64,000 nucleotides of DNA, from the NCBI GenBank assembly GCA_907165275.2, contig OU015663.1, positions 7,204,501 to 7,268,500 of the forward strand, in the 5' to 3' direction. Every line of letters begins with the position of its first letter. Positions within the stretch are counted from its first letter, which is position 1. Under the pieces are notes generated by a model. The model ran no database searches. It had not been told where the DNA came from and worked only from the letters and a program-made list of their open reading frames with translations. This document shows, one piece after another, positions 21,251 through 31,700 of this stretch. The translations under genes were made by a program, and so were the position numbers. Source of the DNA: Zygaena filipendulae. Its lineage: Eukaryota > Arthropoda > Insecta > Lepidoptera > Zygaenidae.

Positions 21251-22712
21251 ATAAGCTTGATGATCACACCTGTAATACCTGTCATGACCATACCTAGCAA
21301 GCCATCAAAGCCACTGCTGGTAATTAGTTGCTAAATTATATTTTAAATTACTGTTTAGTTCAATATACTATTAAGAAAGTATTTAGACTTTTATTAATCA
21401 ATAAAAAATGTATTGTTACATAAGTTTTGTAATTTACAGATCAGCTGGATAAATTAAGTTCATATTTATAGCAATACCCATTATCCATTCATAAACGGTA
21501 GGTATGCCCATTGATTTTTTTTTACAATTTTCTGTTTACAGATTGAATCAAGATGGGGCTTAACATCCACAAGTGAAATTCCATATGACCCACCTGGTAA
21601 TTTGTTTTTAGTATTCCGTTTATATCTCTTCTCTCGTTCTGAGAACGTTTTAGTGTTGTAACAGCTATATAAATAACTAGTTGTGCCTCGTGATTTCACC
21701 CGCATTAATTTCAGAGTCCCCACGGTCTAATGTATAAACTATATATTGTAAAGTTTCATTTAAATGGATCCAGTAGTTTTTGCGTGAAAGAGTAACAAAC
21801 ATCCATCCATACAAACTTTCGTATGTATAATATTAGTAAGGATATCCTAACATAATAATAAATAAAGTCCTCCACCGTGTCTGTCTGTCTGTTCGCGATA
21901 AATTCAAAAACTACCGAACAGACTTTCATACGGCTGTCACCAATAGATAGAGTGATGAGAAAGATTAGGCATATAATTTGTCAGTGTTTTGTGTATATTG
22001 GTTGAAATATAACAATATTTTTGAAAGTGTCGTAACAAATACTTTGTTATGCTTTCACACGTTAACGACTCTACCAATCACCACGAAATTTTGCATACAC
22101 GTCAAGGCTAAAGAGATCTTCGAAATTACCGCCGGTGCAACCGGGGAAACAGGTAGTAAATCCTTCCTATTATAAATGCAAAAGTGAGTTTGATTGTTTG
22201 TTTGTAACACTTTCACGCCTTAACGGCTGAACCGATCATCACGAAATGTATGAAACATGTTGTCAGGTGTAGAGAAGGACATAGGGTACTTTTCATCCCG
22301 GAATTCCCACGGGTACTCTAAAATTTCCGTGGGTAAAACTGCGAGGAACAGCTAGTTATATAATGACTACCTATATGTCTTAAATATGCATAGACAGCTA
22401 ACTTATTAATAAGAAATCAGTTTTTTCATGTATGTATTTTTAGACATAATTGTTTCTTCACCAACTTTGAGTGCAACTAATAAAGATGCATTTGCTATTA
22501 GTATTTTGTTTAAAGCACGATAGCAAGAATTAAATTTTAATAAAAATTATAATGAGCTGTTTTTGTTTAGGTAAAGTGACCCGAACACCTAAAAGAACTG
22601 CACAGGAGGAGGCTCATTGAAAAATTGGGAAGGCTTTTGGCCAAATCCAAGCTACTGTTTACAGAATATAAAAATCTACTGAATACAGAAATTAAAAAAT
22701 AAATGTTTCAAT
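21251..22712 (+). CDS. candidate multi-exon gene of unknown function
   Basis: Splice-bounded open segments in compatible phase: 21251-21319 (acceptor 'tacatttcag', donor 'ctg|gtaatt', 23 codons reading ITPVIPVMTIPSKPSKPLL), then 21542-21596 (acceptor 'tctgtttacag', 18 codons plus 1 base, IESRWGLTSTSEIPYDPP). Two alternative ends fit phase 1: 22444-22523 (DIIVSSPTLSATNKDAF, TAG) or an exon from 22571 (KVTRTPKRTAQEEAH, TGA). AATAAA occurs near 22709. No upstream start exon was identified and no family is recognised. Inverted and direct Helitron-like copies sit in the introns. It could be a degenerate gene; the splice fit is the only support. Confidence 0.25.
21677..21842 (-). mobile_element. 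Helitron-like short repeat
   Basis: CTAG at 21677-21680, inverted start 'aatattagtaagga' at the right edge. Orientation opposite to 22161-22355. Confidence 0.6.
22161..22355 (+). mobile_element. Helitron-like short repeat
   Basis: TC at 22161 after A; CTAG at 22352-22355 before T. The body has 'gaaggacatagggtacttt'. A more degenerate copy precedes it (about 21868-22160). Confidence 0.65.
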
Positions 22713-23149
22713 AAATAAAAATATATGTATTTTATTTCTTAGGACAAAAACCAATAATTTTATAATCTAGAAAAGGGCTAGGTCCAGGAATTTGTATGGG
22801 CTGTGTGACTATGTTTCCTTCGCCTACTATTTTTCTAGTTTTATAATTTAAAAAAAAGGTCCGGGAATTTGTTTTGGCTGTGTGACTATGTTTCCTCCGC
22901 TTACTATTTTTCTAGTTTTATAATTTAAAAAAAAACGAACTGTCGTGTTCTAAATTGCAAATACTGTCAGTTGTATAAGGACCAAAACGAATGTAGGGGA
23001 GATGTCCGTCTGATACGGTAGTATCTCTAAGTAGTTTGTGCAGTGACCTAGACCTAGGAAGGAACCCTAGAATAAAGAACCCTAGCACGTAACAATATTT
23101 ACCTCGCTTGAATCTATTGTTTACAGCAATTAAATAAATTAAAGAAGTC

Positions 23150-23375
23150 CTTGCAGCACCACACCCCACACAGCGATTTGATAGTTTCCCAGCGACAAAG
23201 CTGAACTATTTCAGCTTTATCGCTACATATCTGAGTATATATCACGTGACTCGATTTGTCGCTGCAAACGAGCAACGAGCGACAAAGCTCAATATTTTCA
23301 GCTTTATCGCTACATAATATCACGTGACCAGATTTGACGCTACAAACGATCGTCGAGCTGCTGCATGAGGTTACA
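23150..23375 (-). repeat. degenerate array with 'tcgctgcaaa' and 'tcacgtga' units
   Basis: 'cagctttatcgctacata' occurs twice (about 23211 and 23299), each followed by TCACGTGA and a TTTGACGC or TTTGTCGC block. Reverse-complement relative of 15378-15720; ends with 'gctgcatgaggtt'. Confidence 0.5.
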
Positions 23376-23394
23376 CCCACGCCCGTGACGCGCG

Positions 23395-23438
23395 GTGACG
23401 TGATGTCATCGTGCGTGTGGACGATGACATCACGTCAC
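23395..23438. repeat. perfect 17-bp hairpin
   Basis: GTGACGTGATGTCATCG (23395-23411) and its exact complement (23422-23438) around a 10-nt loop. The arms contain TGACGT-type half sites. Confidence 0.75.
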
Positions 23439-23598
23439 GTTATACACAAGAACGCAAATCAGTCAGTAGACTGGTAATTAAAACGTAGTGATTACCTTCT
23501 CTCTGCTGGTAATCGCTGATTCAGTAGAATCCATCTGGTGGGGACTGACTGAATTTATTCGATGCAACCACGCGTGAGCTGAGGCATGGCTGGGGCCA

Positions 23599-23711
23599 TA
23601 TTTTTGAATCGCTCGAATTACTTTTATTTGCATGTGAATAAAGAATGTATGAGCATTCGCATGTGAATTTGCGGTTCCGTGTGCGAAAGTAATTCGAGCG
23701 ATTCAAAAATA
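23599..23711. mobile_element. palindromic MITE-like element
   Basis: 26-bp perfect inverted arms (23599-23624 and 23686-23711, core 'gaatcgctcgaattac') with an outer 'ggggcc' and 'ggcccc' pair. About 115 bp; non-coding. Confidence 0.55.
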
Positions 23712-23869
23712 TACATTATACGCCACGGCCCCTGAGAAATAGCCGAGCGTTCCGCCGCGCGCGCCACTCGGGTCTCGGGCCTCGGCAGCGACGACGTAGA
23801 CGGTAAAACTTAGTGGTTATATACTCTTTGGTAGACGGTAGAAATGGAACTTAATAAAAAAGTTGATTA

Positions 23870-25713
23870 TGAAATAATTTATTTAATAATGTCTTTATCG
23901 AATATATTATTATTATACAAAAAAATAATAATGACTTAGTCTACCGAATACATTTGAAATGAGCGTTATTGTTTTTGAAAATGTGGATACGCCATATTAG
24001 AAAACTGCTATCTGAGTCACCACTCACCAATTGAAGTACAAAAGTGTAGATGGTGTGTAGAAAAAAATCGGTCAGTGGACAGGTCGCGATGTTTTATAAA
24101 GAGCTAACTGGCAGTGGTAAAACAAGAGCAATAAAATAACGGCTCTGAGACTCAACACTACGCAATCGGTAGATAAAGAACATTATGAATTTAGGTACTA
24201 TAAAATTAAAATTGAAGTAGGCATGTTACTATAACTATACTTTCTATAACGTTTGACACAGTGATTCACAGATACGCTATGGAAACCATATTAAAATTAC
24301 ATAGGCAGGTATACAAATAATATTTCTCATACAAGTAAGGTTGTCTAACAAGCGTTTGATTTTGTTCTAGATACTAAATGATAAAAGTCAGTTTTTTAAC
24401 ATCAAAAGCTTACCCTAAGGCACTGACAGAAATGGTTATGCGCTAGATACAAAAAACTTATTTATAAATAATATACATAGATCTAAATAGTAAATAACAT
24501 TCCTTATAAAACCATTAGAAATACACACAAGATTGATAAATTCGGCAGATGCAGGTTGTGAATGAATTATTAAGTCATTAGCCTATTAGACAAAACATAA
24601 CCCTGTCTTTGTAGTCGCGCAGTCGGGTAAAAATATGCACTCCATAATTGATTCCATAACATACTGCGTTAATTAAATACATATTCATTAAATTAAGCAT
24701 ACGTCAAAAATTAAGTTCTATCTCAAACGTAAACTAACGAGCTACACGTATGCGGCAAACGCGACGCAATTACCGTAGCAAGTCTGTATTAAATTGATGC
24801 AATAAATTCTGTGAAATAAGAACAATATAGATAACATAGTATACTTATTATTTATACTTAACAAATCTAACATAAAAGTATAAAGCTCAAATAGTTTCCC
24901 GGACAACTGCCAACACGAGCAAGTGTCTCCGAGCACAGAGCAACACGGACATTAATTGAGGCACATAAAATTGCATAACTTTAAACATTATTTATGCTAC
25001 TATGTGTCGCGCGCTGTAACTCAAGTAAACATTTTCTAATTCTATCCATTACATCGAGAATTTAATTTATCCATTACATCGAGAATTCAATTTCTCAAGA
25101 GATTTATAATTTTTTATATAGTTAGTATTGCTCTATACTCCACACACATATGCCGTAAATAGTCAAGTTTCAATATTTGAGCTTAGTCCCATAAAATATA
25201 TTAAAACTATCGCAAATAATATGTGGTTGTTCAAATTTATTATTCCACAATCTTGAAATTTTGGTGAAAAAATTTCTAAACTGTATTAATTACACACATT
25301 AAAACATCAGTAGGTATAATAATAACTTCCAATTTGGTTCACATTTAAATAATTTCATCGTCGATTGTTACAACAAAATAATAAATTAAAACAGATGTCG
25401 CGATCACTTTTGAACTGTAAATATCACTAGAAATATAAAATGTTGTTTGTGGATATAATATTGTTCGTGCCCTATGTTGAATTCTCTTCATGTTTTTTTA
25501 TAATTTTATTGCAATGTTAGACAGTGCACTGTATGAGGGCAGTCCATGGCGGCGGGGCGCGGGGCGCGGGGCGCGGGGCGCGGGGCGCGGGGCGCGGGGC
25601 GCGGGGCGCGGGGCGCGGGGCGCGGGGCGCTACCTGCGCGCGGGCGCTGCGCGGGCGCACCACGCGGTACGCAACCGCGGCACTCCTCTACATCACCTCT
25701 CCATTTCTAATTG
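23870..25713 (-). other. probable 3' UTR/downstream region of the kinectin/RRBP1-like gene
   Basis: About 1.8 kb of AT-rich, largely repeat-free sequence follows the proposed stop codon. Reverse-strand AATAAA signals occur at 25505-25510 (near) and 23878-23883 (far). The lack of transposon debris compared with the rest of the window suggests a transcribed UTR; this is inference. Confidence 0.4.
25554..25630. repeat. GGGGCGC microsatellite, 11 perfect units
   Basis: Eleven uninterrupted 7-mers GGGGCGC in an otherwise AT-rich region. Runs of G4 every 7 nt make G-quadruplex formation plausible on the + strand. The - strand could also be read as Ala-Pro-Arg repeats in an alternative last exon of the kinectin-like gene. 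Confidence 0.9.
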
Positions 25714-25734
25714 TTATATCTTTTCCAATTCAGT
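25714..25734 (-). CDS. RRBP1: kinectin/RRBP1-like last coding exon (candidate)
   Basis: After a strong acceptor (pyrimidine run then 'atttaacag') the frame reads TELEKI and TAA (25714-25716). This is the simplest end. An alternative acceptor at 25634-25636 ('gcgcgcag') would read through the GGGGCGC repeat as Ala-Pro-Arg units and stop at 25517-25519, also in frame (38 residues). The first has the better acceptor. Confidence 0.5.
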   Translation of the reverse strand, partial: TELEKI

Positions 25735-28700
25735 CTGTTAAATAAAAACAACTGTATTAAATACTGTTGGAATTCGAAGTTATGGACTTACAATTTGGGA
25801 CTATTTAGGACTACAGAACTAAAGAAATCAGAATCGATAAAATACGTATAAAATAACACGTAAATTATCACGTCAGCGAGGTAGAAAAACTTTATGTGTG
25901 TGTATCTCTGCTTTTATCCAATTCTGTTTATCATGTATACTATACGTATAAAAAATCTGATCTTGCCAGTGACTTGAAAAATTATACCAAATATTAATTC
26001 ATTATACCTTTGATGGTCCATTTTTTGAGTCAACTTTAAGTTTCTCCGACAGTACACTCATCAGTCGCTCCTGAAAACGTTAAGATAGGCAATAAATCTA
26101 ATATATATAAATCACGTGTCACGTTGTTTGTCCGCGATGGACTCCGAAACTACTGAACGGATTTTGATAAAATTTTGCAACCATTTATAATATGGTCCAA
26201 CTTAAAAGATAGGATAGTTTTTATCCCGGAATTCCCTTGGGAACTGAAGGACATAGAGTACTTTTTCCCGCAACCTCCGCGGGAACTCCGAAATTACAGC
26301 GGATAAAATCGCGGGGGACAGCTAGTATACGTATAAATCTGAGTTTTCCTCCCAAATGTTATAACTCTTTAAATTTTAATGGTGGTAGAATATGTTGAAT
26401 GAATTTTAATTTAACACCTCTTATGTACCATATTCTTGCAAATAAAAGAATTATTATTTTTATTATTACTGATAGTGAATTTGAAACTTTTCAACAAAGT
26501 TACTGACCTCGGTCGTCCGCTCAGCTTCAGCGAAGCTTTGACTGTGATTTGTCGCCTGCTCCCGCTTCAAGTCGGTCTCTAGTGACTCTATTTTGGTCTG
26601 CATCTGTGTCGTTAAAAAATCCAGCTATACTACGATTGCAAAAATCCAGTTATAAGACAATAAGAAGAACAGACTAAAATTTAACAGATTGGACTCGACA
26701 ACGAATACCGCCCACCGAGGAATAGGTAAACAAATACAGTACAATTTGTATCCCGCCAGACACTGTACGAAAATGCATCCAACAAAAGAAGAGCTAATTT
26801 TTCGGTTCATTCTTTTGTAAAAAGCTGATAAAAATAGTGAAAGTTGTACAAAACTACAGACATATTATATAGACTACTCAAGTTTTACTTCCAAGCGTGC
26901 CACAATCGCGAAGCACCTGGCAATCGGCAAAGGCAAATCATTTAAATAGTTTAATTTATCCACTAGCTTTTATAAAAATCTTATTTACAGTTTTCCTGAA
27001 TTCTCCAATTTTCCGGACTACTATTCCAATTTATTTTTCCCTAGAAACCTCTTGTGGACTAATACGAATATTTAAAAGAAATAATTATGATATTCAGTAT
27101 AGCAGTTCAGCAAGTGAACTAAAGTGTTGCTTTTACCAACGAACAACATTTTTTTTATTAATATAGACAAAGATATGTGTAGGCATTGTGCCGCATGCAA
27201 AATAACATGGAGTTGCGAAATAAGAAAATACTGAAGTGCTGCAATATTGTGCTACTTTGCTTGTTTCCAAATATGCTGTTTTCATCTCAAAAATTTTTAA
27301 CAGAGTTATTCGAAAGACGATCAGAAAGAAACCAAAACCCATCTCTAGGCACGAGGGCTTTTATAAATTTTTCCGAGTTGCGATATCTGTCTTGGTATTC
27401 GATAAAACATTGAACAGAGGACGCCATGAACACAGTATAAGAGCTATGCGCAATGTACCTCTGCGATGATGGTGGACAATGATTTTTCAATGCAGGTGTA
27501 TGCGAACGCCAAAGGTTCCTACGTGAAAAAGATCCTTTTAGATCACGTCTACTACTACTACACTACTAACTACTACTACTACTACAACTACGTATAACTA
27601 CATACGTCATACATATATGTAGATTAGATCTTTTTGGAATGAAACTTTTAGGGCCGCGTTGACAGTAAAGTTTCAAGAACAAATCAAATACGAAACGATT
27701 CTGATACAAATAGGTTCCTTTCTTATTTTAATATAAATAATTAAGTACCTGAAAACAGCATTAAAATCGTTTCAGTCAAACACGAGATAATCTCGCACAA
27801 ACATACATACGAGTAAACTGAGAACCTCCTTTTTTGACGTCGGTTAAAAAGAGGTCTCACTCAATTACAATAGTACGTTGTAAGCGCTCTTTTAATATCA
27901 ATAAAATTACATATAGTACTCCTTATATATTAGGAATGTAGGGTGATGTCCACGGAAAACAGACAACAAGGGAAAGGGTCTACAAGGGCAAAAGTATGAG
28001 AATCTCTGTGTTAGTGGATGCGACATGCGCGCGCACGTGCCTGCGTGTCTTTTTGCGCGCGCAGCTCATCCAGTTCCCTCTGCTTGGCGGCGAGCTGCTG
28101 CGCCCACCTGTGCTCCTCTTCGGACAGGGTGTTCCGCAGGCGGCCCACCTCGTCGCCCTACGGGACCCCACACCACCGGCGTGTTAGCAACTTTTTTGAC
28201 ATTAAAAATACCTGAACCCACATAAACAGCTCAGCGAGATCAACATACTACCGCAAGAATTCCATGATAAACTATACGTATAAACCTTTCTCTTGAATCC
28301 ATTGTCTATTTATTATCTATTAATGAAAACCGTATGAAAATCCGTTCAGTGGTTTTTGAGTTTATCGCAAACTGACTGACATACAGACAGACGCGTCCGA
28401 TGACTTTTTTTTATTTTTATAATCCACATCACAACACACAGATCTACTTGATCCCACAGTAAGCTATTATTAGCTTGTGTCGTGGAAACCAAGCAAACGT
28501 GGTATATACTACATAGAATTACTTATATATTATACTATAGATATATATAAACACACCCAGACTGGAAAATGGAACCCTGTGTTCATCACACAAAGTCCAC
28601 CCCCACCGGGAATCGAACCCGGAACCCCTTGATTAGCGGGTAGGCATGGTGACCTCTGCGCCAAACAGGTCGTTTGTTTTTATTATGTAGTGATAGTGAA

Positions 28701-31700
28701 AACCCCATTCCCTTTTTTCCGCTTTTTACACGATTTTGTTTTGACACCCGCATCAACTTACCCGCCAACTTATTAATTGTTTAATATGCCTACCTGCAAG
28801 TGTGTACCTATATCTTATCTAAATTTATTATTGTTTACTAGTTACTATTTGTACAACTTAATGAACTGCATGTACCACCTCTCGTGGAATTTCGAGTGCG
28901 TTAATATCTAATAATATCTTTTTCTTATGTGTGGAAACTTTAAGGTGTAAGATTTTTTTTATATTTTGTTATATTTTTACTTATGTTGTACCGTTTGTTT
29001 CCCGAATAAATAAATAAATTAATACTCGTCGCGCGTCGGCACATACCTCTTCGTGAAATCGGTTCATAGCTGACGTTCTAAACAGTGATACTAGTCGCCC
29101 ATTGTAGTCTCATATTTTCTTAAGATTTTATAGTAGATATTTTTTATGTTTGTGGGTGTACAATAAATTGATTCCAAAATTCAGTTTCTTACCTATAAAC
29201 TATCCATCTACTTGCAAACTTCTTCAGGCTTATGGGTCAAACAGTTTTCGAGATTTGTGTTTAGTCAGTGACCTTTCGCTTTTCTATACAAATATAGGTT
29301 ATGTTCCGTTATTACGGATAGCATTGGCCCAGTGCTCGCAGTTATGAGAAATTCGTTCTGTTATAGCGGACAGTAGGTATAGTGTCGCAGTATCTGAAGG
29401 TAGGCAGGCAGTATGACGTCATAATGGTCATTTTTGTTCTGTGAACACTAGCGTTTTCGAGGTAAGGTGCTCTCATGGTTAGTGGTTTGATCACGTGATC
29501 AACCTCGGATCAATGATTGGTCAACCGCGTTAGGTCGGTCGTCAATGAGTGGTCGACAGCATGACATGGATGATTATACAGAACTGCGTTCCGTTTTAAA
29601 CAGTAACCAGTATAGCTAACTATAAAGGAACGGCTTCACACTTCGCAGTATACTAAATTGACGTGATGCCTTACAGTGCTATCCGTAATAACGGAACATA
29701 CCCATACATATACATATATATATACATTGTGAAAGTAAATAAATAATTTTGATTTGATTTGACCCATAGATAGATACCGTTGTCAGTACACAAAAATTCA
29801 TGGCCAAAGTGCTGAAAACGCATTTACGTTGTTTTGTACACATGTACCTGCGTGTCTTTCTGCGCACGCAGCTCGTCCAGTTCCCTCTGTTTGGCGGCGA
29901 GCTGCTGCGCCCACCTGTGCTCCTCTTCGGACAGGGTGTTCCGCAGGCGGCCCACCTCGTCGCCCTACGGGACCCCACACCACCAGAAAGACGGCAACAT
30001 TATTAAAGGTCCAACCGTACACGAGACCGTGCGAAGGCACGACTGCCTCTCAGATTTCGAAAATTCGTATAATCTTTGCTACTCTATTGAACCTAAAATT
30101 TACCCCTATTTTGCCTCAAACCCTGCCTTCGGATCACTAACTATATGTAATGAAAGTTTTTACTATTTTAGTCATATCTGTAATTCTGTATTCTGTAATA
30201 AAAGCGAGAATTCACTGACGCACTAACTAAATATGAAATCTCGAGATCTACTTGAGCTATGAGGCTGAAATTTAACAGTTCGATAGTTTATAGGTAAAAG
30301 TTTCCGTGGATATTTCCAACTTAACGCTAGTGGAAATAGTAGTATAGTGCAACTTTAGGGTCACATTGTGCAAACAATTTTACTTACAGATATTGTTTCG
30401 TGTAGCACTTTAATCCCGGAGTAATGAGCAGTCACGAGGAGTAAAGGCAAGGGGAGCTAGTTATAGAACATCTCAGTGGCAGTACCTGTGAGTCGATGCG
30501 CGCGCGCAGCTCGTCGATCAACTTCTCGTGGGCGGCGAACTTTTGCACCCAGCCGTACTCCGATTCGGCTGCGTTCTTCTGCAGGGAGGTCAGCATGCCG
30601 TCCTGTGAGGCGAGTGCGTGCAGTCGTGTAATTTTAATACAAAAACGCTAACAGAACTTTCCCACTACAAGGGAGACGGAAGGTTACTAAACCGCAACTT
30701 AAAGCACATCTCCATACAAAGCGAACCTACTTAACTAGTTACTACTGCCGCAGAACACCTGTTCGCCGCGCGTCCGCACACTTGAAGTGTGTGCGCGCGT
30801 GCACTGAGCAAATAATCACTATGTTTCAAGAGTCGGCACTTTCCTACTAATCGCTGAACCCACAGGCGGAACCGATCTATGAAAGCATTTGGTGCCAAAC
30901 TTTACCAATGCAATGTATGACGCGGTCATTGGGATTTAGTTAAGTATTCTAAATTTGGTAAGAAAGTTTTGCTTCAAGGGAGTGTCGCTGGGCTGCGCAC
31001 GTATGCTGTAGGAATCGCGCGCGGGGGCGTGGCGAGTGACGAAATTGCAGTTCGAAATTCAAGTTGGTATTGGCCAAAAACACAGCGGTAATACCATACC
31101 ATCGCTATAACCTCCAGGCTCGCCGCTACGTTGTGGGCGTGGGGAGGCATGAATTTGACGGGGGGGGGAGGGGGAGTGTCACTTTTTACGTAGTTAATAC
31201 TAGCTGTTTCAAGCAGTTTCACCCGCGTTAATTTCGGAGTCTAAAGCAAAATTTAATAATGATCAGTTGAGCTGTCAAGACGTGAAAGCGTAACAAACAA
31301 CAAACAAACTAACTCGCTTTCACATTTATAATAGTAAGGATTTTTCATACCACCTGCTCGATAATTTCCAAATACATATAACGCAATCTCAACGTAAAGC
31401 AAGGCATTACATCCCAAGTCCCAACCCAAGAGAGGGAGGTAATGTATGAAACTCCCAAGGGAGTAAAGTGATTTGAGTTTGGAACGTTATTTGTAGGAAA
31501 ACTCTTAGCATTTTGTTTTCTTTTTATGTGATCTGCCTGTGGTGGCCAGTTCTATTTTAGAATAAACAGTCTGCCCCTGTAAAGAGGATTTATGTCTCGC
31601 AGTAGGTATGAAAAGTAGAGTATGCACCTCGAGGATAAAGCCTGTCTTCGTCACGGGCAGCTTAAACCCCTCGCCTAACTCAGGATTTTACATAAGTGCC

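Noticed and set aside
25490..25745. + strand Gly-Ala-Arg frames over the GGGGCGC repeat
   Set aside because: Product of a perfect 7-mer satellite; a repeat of this kind is open in several frames.
28590..28670. tRNA gene on the - strand
   Set aside because: A and B boxes are present but the acceptor stem does not close and a repetitive body follows. It is the head of a SINE.
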